Assembly: GCA_017305665.1 (NCBI GenBank) | Contig: JAFKKH010000027.1 | Coordinates: 34,527-98,526 of the forward strand | Direction: 5' to 3' | DNA from: Hyphomicrobiales bacterium | Lineage (GTDB): Bacteria; Pseudomonadota; Alphaproteobacteria; Rhizobiales; Xanthobacteraceae | DNA: 64,000 nucleotides | The notes under the pieces: model-generated | The model's input: the letters and a program-made list of their open reading frames with translations, nothing else | What the model was told of the DNA's origin: nothing | Database searches by the model: none | Translations under genes and position numbers: made by a program | Part shown: positions 37,105 through 46,261 of the stretch, one piece after another | Position numbering within the stretch: position 1 is the stretch's first letter | Layout of the letters: each line of letters opens with the position of its first letter

Positions 37105-38982
37105 ATGATGCAGCCCAGCCGCCGGCAGGTGATCGGTCTCGGGATTGGCGCGGCGGGCGCAGCGTGGCTCCTGCCCGCCGCCGCGGCCGGCGCGGAAACC
37201 GAATCCCAGGGCGAATCCCACGGCATGTCGGCATTCGGGGATTTGAAATACCCCGCCGATTTTCATCACTTCGATTACGTCAATGCCGATGCGCCGAAGG
37301 GTGGATTGTTCTCGACCATTCCGTCCAGCCGCGCTTTCAACCAGTCGTTCTTCACCTTCAATTCGCTCAATGCCTTCATCCTGAAGGGCGACGGCGCGCA
37401 GGGCATGGGCATGACGTTCACCTCGCTGATGGCGCGCGCGGGCGACGAGCCCGATGCGATGTATGGCCTGGCGGCGAAGTCGGTGCGCATCTCGGCCGAC
37501 GGATTGACCTACACGTTCACGATGCGGCCGGAAGTCCGCTTTCATGACGGGCAGAAGTTGACCGCCCATGATGCCGCCTTTTCGCTGACCATCCTGAAGG
37601 CCAAGGGCCATCCCCTGATCACCCAGCAGATGCGCGACATGGTGACGGCGGAGGCGACCGATGACGCCACGCTGGTCGTGACGTTTTCGCCGAAGCGCGG
37701 GCGTGACGTGCCGCCGTTCGTCGCGGGCCTGCCGATCTTCTCGCAGGCCTATTACACCGCGCACCCCTTCGATGAATCGACACTCGACGTTCCGCTCGGC
37801 AACGGGCCGTACAAGGTCGGTCGCTTCGAGCCGAACCGCTTCATCGAGTTCGATCGCGTCAAGGACTGGTGGGGCGCCGAGCTGCCGGTCAATCGCGGCA
37901 GCTACAATTTCGATACTGTGCGATTCGAATTTTATCGCGACCGGGACGTGGCCTTCGAAGGTTTTTCCGGCCGCAGCTACCTGTTTCGCGAGGAGTTCAC
38001 CTCGCGCATCTGGAATACGCGCTACGATTTTCCGGCGATGACCGAGGGCCGCGTCAAGCGCGAGCAGTTGCCGGACGAGACACCGTCGGGCGCGCAGGGC
38101 TGGTTCATCAACACCCGCCGCGACAAGTTCAAGGACCCGCGCGTTCGCGAGGCACTGGGCTGTGCCTTCGATTTCGAGTGGACCAACAAGACCATCATGT
38201 ACGGCGCCTATGTGCGAACCGTGTCGCCCTTTCAGAATTCCGATCTGATGGCGACCGGCCTACCGTCGCCTGAAGAAGTGGCGCTGCTCGAGCCGTTCCG
38301 CGGCAAGGTGCCGGATGAGGTGTTCGGCATGCCATTCGTGCCGCCGGTCTCCGACGGTTCGGGGCAGGATCGCAAGCTGCTGCGCAGGGCCATCCATCTT
38401 CTCGAGGAGGCGGGCTTCCACAGCAAGGATGGCAAGCGCGTGACGCCGAAAGGCGAGGTCTTCCGTGTCGAATTCCTGCTCGATGAGCCGGCGTTCCAGG
38501 CGCATCACATGCCCTATATCAAGAACCTCGGCACGCTTGGCATCGAGGCGACGCTGCGGCTGGTCGATCCCGTACAGGCGCGGGCGCGTCGCGACGACTT
38601 CGATTTCGACATGATCATCGACCGTTTCGGATTCTCCACCGTTCCGGGCGACTCGCTGCGGCCGTTCTTCTCGTCGCAGGCGGCGGCGACCAAGGGATCG
38701 AACAACCTTGCCGGCATTTCGGATCCCGCGATCGATTCCCTGATGGAGCAGGTGATCGCCGCCGACACCCGCGCGAAGCTCGTGTTCGCCGCGCGTGCGC
38801 TGGACCGCGTCATTCGCGCCGGCCGCTACTGGGTGCCGCAATGGTATTCGAACGTGCACCGGCTGGCTTTTTGGAATGTGTTCGGCCACCCGCCGAGCCT
38901 CCCAAAATATCTCGGCGTTATGGCGCCTGACATCTGGTGGTCGATGCCTGCCAAGTCGGCGGCGTCCGAGCGGACGAAATAG
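37105..38982 (+). CDS. peptide/oligopeptide ABC binding protein (YejA-like), second copy
   Basis: This is a 625-residue SBP_bac_5 protein starting at ATG 37105 (MMQPSRRQVIGLGIGAAGAAWLL); GAGGAG overlapping the previous stop is the ribosome site. The SRRQVIGLGIGAAG segment is a Tat signal. The mature part parallels the first copy (FGDLKYPADFHHFDYVNADAPKGG; VRFHDGQKLTAHDAAF) but is clearly diverged. Two binding proteins for one transporter suggest a widened ligand range. It abuts the YejB-like permease with 2 bases between them. Confidence 0.9.
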   Translation: MMQPSRRQVIGLGIGAAGAAWLLPAAAAGAETESQGESHGMSAFGDLKYPADFHHFDYVNADAPKGGLFSTIPSSRAFNQSFFTFNSLNAFILKGDGAQGMGMTFTSLMARAGDEPDAMYGLAAKSVRISADGLTYTFTMRPEVRFHDGQKLTAHDAAFSLTILKAKGHPLITQQMRDMVTAEATDDATLVVTFSPKRGRDVPPFVAGLPIFSQAYYTAHPFDESTLDVPLGNGPYKVGRFEPNRFIEFDRVKDWWGAELPVNRGSYNFDTVRFEFYRDRDVAFEGFSGRSYLFREEFTSRIWNTRYDFPAMTEGRVKREQLPDETPSGAQGWFINTRRDKFKDPRVREALGCAFDFEWTNKTIMYGAYVRTVSPFQNSDLMATGLPSPEEVALLEPFRGKVPDEVFGMPFVPPVSDGSGQDRKLLRRAIHLLEEAGFHSKDGKRVTPKGEVFRVEFLLDEPAFQAHHMPYIKNLGTLGIEATLRLVDPVQARARRDDFDFDMIIDRFGFSTVPGDSLRPFFSSQAAATKGSNNLAGISDPAIDSLMEQVIAADTRAKLVFAARALDRVIRAGRYWVPQWYSNVHRLAFWNVFGHPPSLPKYLGVMAPDIWWSMPAKSAASERTK

Positions 38983-38984
38983 GC

Positions 38985-40094
38985 ATGAGCGCATACATCG
39001 CCCGCCGCATTCTGCTGATGATCCCTACCTTGCTGGGTATCCTGTTCGTGTCGTTCGTCGTGGTGCAGTTCGCGCCTGGCGGACCGGTCGAACGGGTGAT
39101 TGCTCAACTGAGCGGCGCGGATACCGGCGCGAGTTCGCGCATTTCAGGTTCATCCGGCGGCGACTTCGGGGCGCGAGGACAGGTCGGTGCGTCGGCCGAT
39201 GCCATCAACTCCAAATATCGCGGCGCGCAGGGGCTAGATCCAGCCTTCATTAAGAGCCTTGAGAAGCAGTTCGGCTTCGACAAGCCGGCGCCCGAGCGCT
39301 TCCTGCTGATGGTGTGGAATTTCTCGCGCTTCGACTTCGGCAAGAGTTATTTTCGTGACACCACCGTGATCCAGCTCATCAAGGAGAAGCTGCCGGTCTC
39401 GATGTCGCTCGGCATCTGGATGACGCTGCTGACCTACCTGATTTCGATTCCGCTCGGGATTCGAAAGGCCGTCAGGGATGGATCGCGGTTCGACACCTGG
39501 ACATCGGCGGTCATCATCATCGGCTTTGCGATTCCCGGCTTCCTGTTCGCGATCCTGCTCATCATCCTGTTCGCGGGCGGATCGTTCTTCAGCATCTTCC
39601 CGCTGCGCGGATTGACGTCGGATGGCTGGAGCCAGTTTCCCTGGTACTGGAAGATCATCGATTATTTCTGGCATCTGACGCTGCCGATCGTCTCGATGGC
39701 GCTCAGTGCCTTTGCCACCATGACGCTGCTGACCAAGAACTCGTTCCTCGACGAAATCCGCAAGCAGTATGTGATGACAGCGCGCGCCAAGGGCTGCAGC
39801 GAGCGGCAGGTGCTCTACAATCACGTGTTCAGGAACGCGATGCTGATCGTCATTGCCGGATTCCCCGGCGCGTTCGTTCACGCCTTCTTTTCAGGATCGC
39901 TCTTGATCGAAACCATCTTCTCGCTCGACGGGCTCGGCCTGCTGGGCTTCGAGAGCGTGCTCAACCGCGACTATCCGGTGGTGTTCGGTACGCTGTTTAT
40001 CTTTTCGCTGGTCGGCCTTGTGGTGAACCTGATCTCCGATCTGACCTACATGTGGATCGATCCGCGGATCGATTTCGAGGCGCGAGAGGTCTGA
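38985..40094 (+). CDS. yejB: peptide ABC transporter permease (YejB-like)
   Basis: This 369-residue inner-membrane permease of the DppB/OppB class starts at ATG 38985 (MSAYIARRILLMIPTLLGILF), the usual first helix of the family. After it come a long periplasmic loop with a Ser/Gly-rich segment (GASSRISGSSGGDFGARGQ, about residues 46-66), five further hydrophobic helices and the EAA loop QYVMTARAKGCSERQVLYNHV near residue 261. The extended periplasmic loop is typical of YejB. Its stop overlaps the YejE start (TGATG). Confidence 0.93.
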   Translation: MSAYIARRILLMIPTLLGILFVSFVVVQFAPGGPVERVIAQLSGADTGASSRISGSSGGDFGARGQVGASADAINSKYRGAQGLDPAFIKSLEKQFGFDKPAPERFLLMVWNFSRFDFGKSYFRDTTVIQLIKEKLPVSMSLGIWMTLLTYLISIPLGIRKAVRDGSRFDTWTSAVIIIGFAIPGFLFAILLIILFAGGSFFSIFPLRGLTSDGWSQFPWYWKIIDYFWHLTLPIVSMALSAFATMTLLTKNSFLDEIRKQYVMTARAKGCSERQVLYNHVFRNAMLIVIAGFPGAFVHAFFSGSLLIETIFSLDGLGLLGFESVLNRDYPVVFGTLFIFSLVGLVVNLISDLTYMWIDPRIDFEAREV

Positions 40095-41272
40095 TGGCTA
40101 TCATCTCGCCCGAGCCCGTTGAAACAACAGCCGTATCACCGCTTGGCGAAGCGGTGCCGCCAGCGCGTCATCCACTCGGCTTGTCGCCGCTCAATCGCCG
40201 CCGCTGGCAGAATTTCAAATCCAACCGCCGTGGCTACTGGTCGCTCTGGATTTTCCTGATCCTGTTCGTGATCTCGCTGTTCGCGGAGTTGATCGCCAAC
40301 GACCGGCCGTTCCTGATTAAATTCGACGGGCATCTCTACTTTCCGGCATTCGTGACCTATCCGGAAACCGCGTTCGGCGGCGATTTCGAGACCGCCGCCG
40401 ACTATCGCGATCCGTATGTGCAGAAGCTGATCGCGGACAAGGGCGGCACTATCGTGTGGCCGCTGATCCGCTATTCCTACGACACCCACAACCTCGATCT
40501 GCCGACGCCAGCGCCGTCGAAGCCGACCTGGCTGTTGACGGAAAAGGAATGCAAGGACGTGGTGCAGCGGAAGCACCTCACGGGCTGCCGCGATCTCGAA
40601 TACAACTGGCTCGGCACCGACGATCAGGGCCGCGATGTCGTGGCGCGGCTGATTTACGGCTTTCGCATCTCGGTGCTGTTCGGCCTGTGTCTCACGATCG
40701 TGTCGTCGATCATTGGCGTCGCGGCGGGAGGCGTGCAGGGCTATTTCGGTGGCTGGGTCGATCTCGGATTCCAGCGCTTCATCGAGGTCTGGACCGCGAT
40801 CCCGTCGCTCTATCTGCTCCTGATTCTGTCGTCGGTGCTGGTACCCGGCTTCTTCGTTCTGCTCGGAATCCTGCTGCTGTTCTCCTGGGTGTCGCTGGTC
40901 GGGCTCGTGCGCGCCGAATTCCTGCGCGGTCGAAATTTCGAGTACATTACGGCGGCGCGGGCGCTCGGCGTCTCGAACGCCACCATCATGTTCCGCCATC
41001 TGTTGCCGAACGCCATGGTGGCGACCATGACGTTCCTGCCGTTCATCGTGTCGTCATCGGTGATGACCTTGACGGCGCTGGATTTCCTCGGCTTCGGCTT
41101 GCCGCCGGGCTCGCCGTCGCTAGGCGAACTGCTGTCGCAGGGCAAGGCGAACGTGCAGGCGCCATGGCTTGGCTTCACCGGATTTTTCGCGGTTGCGATC
41201 ATGCTGTCGCTGCTGATCTTCATCGGCGAGGGCGTGCGCGACGCCTTCGACCCCCGCAAGACGTTCAGGTAG
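40094..41272 (+). CDS. yejE: peptide ABC transporter permease (YejE-like)
   Basis: This 392-residue DppC/OppC-class permease starts at ATG 40094, overlapping the yejB stop. An N-terminal cytoplasmic stretch contains LSPLNRRRWQNFKSNRRGYW, followed by a first helix and a long periplasmic loop with the typical YNWLGTDDQGRDVVARLIYGFRISV near residue 170. The EAA loop is FEYITAARALGVSNATIMFRHL near 282. DFLGFGLPPGSPSLGELL close to the C-terminus is a family signature. It pairs with YejB. Confidence 0.93.
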   Translation: MAIISPEPVETTAVSPLGEAVPPARHPLGLSPLNRRRWQNFKSNRRGYWSLWIFLILFVISLFAELIANDRPFLIKFDGHLYFPAFVTYPETAFGGDFETAADYRDPYVQKLIADKGGTIVWPLIRYSYDTHNLDLPTPAPSKPTWLLTEKECKDVVQRKHLTGCRDLEYNWLGTDDQGRDVVARLIYGFRISVLFGLCLTIVSSIIGVAAGGVQGYFGGWVDLGFQRFIEVWTAIPSLYLLLILSSVLVPGFFVLLGILLLFSWVSLVGLVRAEFLRGRNFEYITAARALGVSNATIMFRHLLPNAMVATMTFLPFIVSSSVMTLTALDFLGFGLPPGSPSLGELLSQGKANVQAPWLGFTGFFAVAIMLSLLIFIGEGVRDAFDPRKTFR

Positions 41273-41278
41273 GCCGGG

Positions 41279-42916
41279 ATGGACGCGATCAACCAGCCGC
41301 TGCTCGATGTTCGCGACTTGTCCGTCGCGTTCCACCATGCCGGGGGAACGTCGGTCGCCGTGGACCGCATCTCATTCGAGATCAGGCGCGGCGAATGCGT
41401 GGCGCTGGTCGGCGAGTCCGGCTCCGGAAAATCCGTCAGCGCACTGTCGGTCCTGAAGCTTCTGCCGTATCCGTCGGCGTCGCACCCCACGGGAAACATC
41501 CGTTTCAAGGGAGAGGATCTGCTCGGCATGTCCGAGCGCGAGATCAGGGGCGTGCGCGGCAACGACATCTCGATCATCTTCCAGGAGCCGATGACGTCGC
41601 TCAATCCGCTCCACACCATCGAATCGCAGATCGGTGAAATCCTGCAGTTGCATGGTGGCGTTCGCGGAACGGCGGCGCGGCAGCGCATACTGGAACTGCT
41701 CACTCAGGTCGGCATTCGCGATCCGGAGACGCGGCTGGCCAGCTATCCGCACCAGTTGTCGGGCGGTCAGCGCCAGCGCGTCATGATCGCAATGGCGCTC
41801 GCCAACGAGCCGGATCTGCTGATCGCGGACGAGCCGACCACCGCGCTCGATGTTACCGTTCAGGCGCAAATCCTCAAGCTGTTGGCCGACATTCGCGCGC
41901 GGCTCGGGATGAGTCTGCTGTTCATCACGCACGATCTCGGCATCGTGCGCCGCATCGCCGACAGGGTCTGTGTGATGCAGGGCGGCAAGATCGTCGAGAA
42001 CGGACCCGTCGAACAGGTCTTCACCGCGCCGCAGCACGCCTATACACGCGAACTATTGGCGGCCGAGCCGAAGCCTGATCCGGCGCCGCCACGGCCGGAG
42101 TCGCCCGAAGTGATTTCGACTGACAACCTCAAGGTCTGGTTTCCGATCCGGCGCGGCCTGCTGCGCAAGACGGTCGGCCACATCAAGGCGGTCGACGGCG
42201 TGACCCTGAAGGTCCGCAAGGGCGAAACGCTCGGCGTGGTCGGCGAGTCCGGGTCCGGTAAGACGACGCTCGGACTGGCGCTGCTACGGTTGATTTCGTC
42301 CGACGGACCGATCGTGTTCCTGAGCAAGAACATCCAGGGTCTGAGTTTCAAGGACGTACGACCGTTCCGACGGGATATGCAGATCGTGTTTCAGGATCCC
42401 TTCGGCGCGTTGAGCCCGCGCATGTCGGTCGGCGAAATCGTGGCCGAGGGCTTGAGCGTGCATCAGCGGGCACTATCGGCGGACGAACGCGAAGGCCGGG
42501 TGATCAAGGCATTGAAGGACGTCGGTCTCGATCCGGAAACCCGCTTTCGCTATCCGCACGAATTCTCGGGCGGGCAGCGTCAGCGTATCAGCATCGCGCG
42601 CGCCGTAGTGCTGGAGCCGAGTTTCATCGTGCTGGACGAGCCGACCAGCGCGCTCGATATGGTGTTCCAAGCGCAGATGGTCGATCTGCTGCGCGACCTG
42701 CAGCGCAAGCGCGATCTGACCTACATGTTCATCTCCCACGATCTGCGCGTGGTCGCATCGCTGGCGAGCCATCTCATCGTGATGCGGCATGGCAAGGTGG
42801 TCGAGGAGGGGCCGGCGTCGGACCTGTTCAAGAATCCGACCTCGGACTATACGCGCGCGCTGTTCGCCGCGGCGTTCCGCAACGAGGCCGCGCCGGGCGG
42901 CCCTGCCGCGCAATAG
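41279..42916 (+). CDS. yejF: peptide ABC transporter double ATPase (YejF-like)
   Basis: This 545-residue protein holds two complete ABC domains. The first has Walker [14 protein letters not shown] near residue 45, signature [15 protein letters not shown] near 160 and Walker [18 protein letters not shown] near 181. The second has [15 protein letters not shown] near 323, signature [15 protein letters not shown] near 430 and [18 protein letters not shown] near 451. Fused DppD-DppF-like ATPases are characteristic of Yej and Gsi systems. It completes the operon cycM-side yejA-yejA-yejB-yejE-yejF and is convergent with the NlpC/P60 gene 19 bases away. Confidence 0.93.
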   Translation: MDAINQPLLDVRDLSVAFHHAGGTSVAVDRISFEIRRGECVALVGESGSGKSVSALSVLKLLPYPSASHPTGNIRFKGEDLLGMSEREIRGVRGNDISIIFQEPMTSLNPLHTIESQIGEILQLHGGVRGTAARQRILELLTQVGIRDPETRLASYPHQLSGGQRQRVMIAMALANEPDLLIADEPTTALDVTVQAQILKLLADIRARLGMSLLFITHDLGIVRRIADRVCVMQGGKIVENGPVEQVFTAPQHAYTRELLAAEPKPDPAPPRPESPEVISTDNLKVWFPIRRGLLRKTVGHIKAVDGVTLKVRKGETLGVVGESGSGKTTLGLALLRLISSDGPIVFLSKNIQGLSFKDVRPFRRDMQIVFQDPFGALSPRMSVGEIVAEGLSVHQRALSADEREGRVIKALKDVGLDPETRFRYPHEFSGGQRQRISIARAVVLEPSFIVLDEPTSALDMVFQAQMVDLLRDLQRKRDLTYMFISHDLRVVASLASHLIVMRHGKVVEEGPASDLFKNPTSDYTRALFAAAFRNEAAPGGPAAQ

Positions 42917-42935
42917 ATCGAATCAATAGATCGGA

Positions 42936-43781
42936 TCAATCCAGCCGCTTGATGCTTGTCACGGCGTTGCCGGCCGCCTTGATGCGCGCGACGGCGTCAT
43001 GAATGTTTTCTATCGCCGTTGCCATGTGGTGCGCATTGGCGTGCACGAGCGTGGTCGCGTCACGCACGATCGCAACGTGGCCTTTCCAGAACATCAGGTC
43101 GCCGCGACGGAGTTTTTGCGCCTCCGCCGGAGACAGCGTGCGCCCCAGCGCGGCTTCCTGCATGTCGCTGTCGCGCGGGCATCCGGTACCGGCCGCGTTC
43201 AGTGCGACCTGTACGAGGCCGGAGCAATCGATGCCGAGGCTGGTCTTGCCGCCCCAGAGATACGGCGTTCCGAGGAATGTCTCGGCCACAGCGACGAAAT
43301 CGCCGCTCATCCGATCGAGCGGCGCGATATGAACGGCAGGGATGTGCAGACCGCCGGCGGTGATGGCGAAGCTGCCGTCGTGCCGCAGGATTGTCAGTCT
43401 TGCGCCGAACGAGAGCGTCTCAGTTGGCGGCAGCTTGATCGACGGTCCCGGAAACGCAAATGTGCGCAGTGCAGTAACCTTGTGCGTCGGCGCGGCGCCG
43501 GGCTTTGCGAGTGCGCGATCGGGCAGCCAGCCGACATAGCCGTCGCTGTTCAGTTGCCCCCAGGCCCAGCCTTCGGCGCCGCGGTCGTAGATCGTGACGC
43601 GCTCGCCGTGCAGCGCTTGGGTGTCGAGCATCGCGTTTGATAACGGTTCGCGCCGCATCGGCGCGACCGCGCTGACCACCTCCCACTCCTCGCCGTCGAC
43701 GAAGCGCGCGGCCTTGACCTTGCCTTCGAGATAGCGGGCGGCGACGTCCGGACACGCCGGCGTGAGACGCGGATCATCCAT
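42936..43781 (-). CDS. NlpC/P60-family peptidoglycan endopeptidase-like protein
   Basis: This 281-residue protein has SH3-like wall-binding segments in the N-terminal half (APMRREPLSNAMLDTQALHGERVTIYD; WAWGQLNSDGYVGWLPDRAL). The NlpC/P60 catalytic domain follows from about residue 165. The catalytic Cys is in LGIDCSGLVQVAL near 187 and the His in GHVAIVRDATTLVHANAHH near 235-255. Family members cleave gamma-D-Glu-diaminoacyl bonds. No obvious signal peptide is seen, so it may act on recycled muropeptides in the cytoplasm, as for YkfC-like enzymes. Its start overlaps the end of the leucyl aminopeptidase by 8 bases, and both may process peptides imported by the neighbouring Yej system; that link is inference. 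Confidence 0.85.
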   Translation of the reverse strand: MDDPRLTPACPDVAARYLEGKVKAARFVDGEEWEVVSAVAPMRREPLSNAMLDTQALHGERVTIYDRGAEGWAWGQLNSDGYVGWLPDRALAKPGAAPTHKVTALRTFAFPGPSIKLPPTETLSFGARLTILRHDGSFAITAGGLHIPAVHIAPLDRMSGDFVAVAETFLGTPYLWGGKTSLGIDCSGLVQVALNAAGTGCPRDSDMQEAALGRTLSPAEAQKLRRGDLMFWKGHVAIVRDATTLVHANAHHMATAIENIHDAVARIKAAGNAVTSIKRLD

Positions 43782-45156
43782 AGCGTTCGCTCAGCATTTT
43801 GTAGATTGCACGCGCGGCCTGGCATTCGCCGCCTTCGGGGCGGGCAGGCTTCGCCGCCGGCGTCCAGCCATAGATGTCGACATGGAGCCAGCTCCTCGCG
43901 GCCTCGACGAAACGTTGCAGGAACAACGCGCAGGTGATGGAGCCGGCGAATCCGCCTGACGGCGCGTTGTTGATATCGGCCACTTTCGAGTCGAGCCACG
44001 CATCGTAGCGAGGCCACAGCGGCATGCGCCACAGCGGATCGTTCTCGGTCTGCGCGCAACGTGCCATGTCAAGCGCCAGCTTGTCGTCGCTCGTATAGAA
44101 CGGCGGCAGGTCCGGGCCGAGGGCCACGCGCGCCGCGCCGGTCAATGTGCCGAGATCGATCAGCAGCTCCGGGCTTTCCTCGTCGGCCAGCGCCAGCGCG
44201 TCGGCGAGCACCAGGCGCCCCTCGGCGTCGGTATTGCCGATCTCCACGGTCGGTCCCTTGCGCGAGGGGAAGATATCGAGCGGCCGGAACGCGTTACCCG
44301 CCACGGCGTTCTCGACGGCCGGGATCAGGACGCGCAGCCGCACTTTCAGCTTCGCATCCATGATCATCTGCGCCAGCGCCAGCACATTGGCCGCGCCGCC
44401 CATGTCCTTTTTCATCAGCAGCATGCCGCTGGAGGGTTTCAGATCGACGCCGCCGGTGTCGAAGCAGACGCCCTTGCCGACCAGCGTGATCTTGGGATGC
44501 GCCGGGTTGCCCCAGGTGAAGTCGATCAGGCGCGGCGCGCGCGGCGAAGCCATGCCGACGGCATGGATCAGCGGAAAGTTCTGTTGCTTCAGGTCGTCGC
44601 CGACGATGCAGGTGAACGTCGCACCAAAACGCTGCGCGAGAGCTCGCGCCGCCGTCTCGAGTTCTTCGGGCCCCATGTCGTTGGCCGGGGTGTTGATGAG
44701 GTCGCGCGCGAGTGCCGCCGCGTCCGCCATCCGCGAGATATCAGCGATGTCGACGCCGTCGGGGGGGATCAGTCGGGCCTTCGGCGCATCGGCCTTGCGG
44801 TAGCGGTTGAAGCGATAGCTGCCGAGCGCAAACGCCAGCGCCGCGAGATGGGTGTCGTGCGGTGCATTGGCAAAGCGGAACGTTCCAGCGGGCAGCAGGC
44901 CCGGCAGCTTGCCCGCGAGAAAGGGATCGTGTGACCGGTCCGGCAACTCACTCAGTCCGAACAGGATCTGGGAGACCTCACCACTTGATGCTGGGAGCGC
45001 GATGTACTGCCCCGACTTTGCTGCAAAGCCATTCGCCTCGGCAAACCGGCGGGCGCTGTCCCCGAGTGTCGTGCCGATCGATTCCCAGGCGGCTTTGGTC
45101 ACGAAGGTAATCGGAATGGCCTGCTCGGCCGGCGCGGTCGCAAACGCGGAATGCAT
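43774..45156 (-). CDS. leucyl aminopeptidase (M17 family)
   Basis: This 460-residue cytoplasmic metallopeptidase removes N-terminal residues from peptides. The metal-binding and catalytic segments are VGKGVCFDTGGVDLKPSSGM near residue 225, MKKDMGGAANVLALAQ near 248, and the M17 signature NTDAEGRLVLADAL near 308. LIDLGTLTGAARVALG follows. The N-terminal domain is short compared with PepA, as in the PepB-like alphaproteobacterial group. It is upstream of, and overlaps, the NlpC/P60 gene, forming a two-gene unit. Upstream, a 150-base gap shared with tadD contains a CtrA-like box. Confidence 0.92.
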   Translation of the reverse strand: MHSAFATAPAEQAIPITFVTKAAWESIGTTLGDSARRFAEANGFAAKSGQYIALPASSGEVSQILFGLSELPDRSHDPFLAGKLPGLLPAGTFRFANAPHDTHLAALAFALGSYRFNRYRKADAPKARLIPPDGVDIADISRMADAAALARDLINTPANDMGPEELETAARALAQRFGATFTCIVGDDLKQQNFPLIHAVGMASPRAPRLIDFTWGNPAHPKITLVGKGVCFDTGGVDLKPSSGMLLMKKDMGGAANVLALAQMIMDAKLKVRLRVLIPAVENAVAGNAFRPLDIFPSRKGPTVEIGNTDAEGRLVLADALALADEESPELLIDLGTLTGAARVALGPDLPPFYTSDDKLALDMARCAQTENDPLWRMPLWPRYDAWLDSKVADINNAPSGGFAGSITCALFLQRFVEAARSWLHVDIYGWTPAAKPARPEGGECQAARAIYKMLSERYG

Positions 45157-45226
45157 CTTGTCTCGATCTTTCGGTTGGTCGGTACGGAGTTTAGCCGGAG
45201 GCGGGTCGGGTGTCAGTCGCGGTCAA

Positions 45227-45241
45227 TTAACCAGACGTTAG
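45227..45241. promoter_or_regulatory. CtrA-like box upstream of tadD
   Basis: TTAA-CCAGACG-TTAG matches the CtrA consensus TTAA-N7-TTAA at 7 of 8 positions, with the sequence GGTTAA immediately after. It is 68 bases upstream of the tadD start. Two further CtrA-like boxes lie in the same pilus locus. Confidence 0.4.
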
Positions 45242-45308
45242 GGTTAACAGTCTATTGCTGAGACCATCCAGCCTTCTCGATTGGCCCGCAATTGCGAGTG
45301 AAAGTGCC

Positions 45309-46181
45309 ATGCGTCAGCAGTCCAGTACCGCCGATGTGAAATTCCTGCATCACTCGCAGCAAGTTCGAAAGCCGGGTACTGGTCTTGCCAGGCTCTTCGC
45401 ATCCGCGGCCATGACGGCCATCGTAGCCGTCGGACTTGGCGGTTGTCAGACCACCGGCATGCCCGACATTACCGGCTCGCTGGGTGCACGCGCAAAGGCC
45501 GAGGCGAACCCAGAGGTCGAGGCCCGCCGCGCGGTGGACGTCTATGGCGATCGCTTTCGGGCCAATCCCAAGGATGCGGATGCGGCGTTAAATTACGGGC
45601 GGGCGCTGCGCGCCATCGGGCAGCGTGGTCAGGCCGTTGCGGTGTTAGAGCGCGCGGCGATTCTCAATCCGGGCAACAAGGCCGTACTCGCGGGCTGGGG
45701 GCGGGCGCTGGCCGATAACGGCCAGTCGCAGCAGGCATTCGATGTGCTCAGCCGCGCCCATACACCGGCCAATCCGGACTGGCGGATTCTTTCGGTTCAG
45801 GGCACCACGCTGGACAAGCTTGGCCGTCACGAGGAGGCGCGACGCTATTACGCCAGCGCGCTCAGGCTCAAGCCTGACGAGCCCTCGGTGCTGTCCAATC
45901 TTGGCATGTCGTATGTCCTCACCAAGGAACTTCCCAAGGCCGAAGCCGTCCTGCGCCGTGCCTACAGCAGCGCACGGGCCGACACCCGGATCCGGCAGAA
46001 CCTGGCGCTGGTCGTCGGTTTGCAGGGTCGGTTCGACGAAGCTGAAAGCATCGTGAAAGCGGATCTGCCTGCCGACGAAGCGGAGGCGAACGTCGCCTAT
46101 CTGAAGCAGATGCTCGGCCGAACCGGCAATGCGCGCGTCGGCGCCAGCGAGCCTCCCGCGCCCCATGCGCACCGGTCCTGA
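45309..46181 (+). CDS. tadD: TadD-like pilus assembly lipoprotein with TPR repeats
   Basis: This 290-residue protein has a long basic N-terminal stretch and a hydrophobic segment ending in the lipobox VGLGGC (Cys46). Tetratricopeptide-type repeats run from about residue 85 (DADAALNYGRALRAIGQRGQAVAVLERA; GHEEARRYYASALRLKPDEPSVLSNLG). ATG 45309 is chosen; an ATG 34 codons later would give a more ordinary lipoprotein signal. In Tad systems TadD is an outer-membrane-associated TPR lipoprotein needed for assembly. It is convergent with tadC, at the left end of the Flp/Tad pilus locus. Confidence 0.82.
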   Translation: MRQQSSTADVKFLHHSQQVRKPGTGLARLFASAAMTAIVAVGLGGCQTTGMPDITGSLGARAKAEANPEVEARRAVDVYGDRFRANPKDADAALNYGRALRAIGQRGQAVAVLERAAILNPGNKAVLAGWGRALADNGQSQQAFDVLSRAHTPANPDWRILSVQGTTLDKLGRHEEARRYYASALRLKPDEPSVLSNLGMSYVLTKELPKAEAVLRRAYSSARADTRIRQNLALVVGLQGRFDEAESIVKADLPADEAEANVAYLKQMLGRTGNARVGASEPPAPHAHRS

Positions 46182-46261
46182 CCGGCACGGCCGCGATCGG
46201 CCTGTAACGACGTTTTCGCGATAAAAGGGTAGCGGTCAGCTACGCCGCCACCCCGCCGGCC

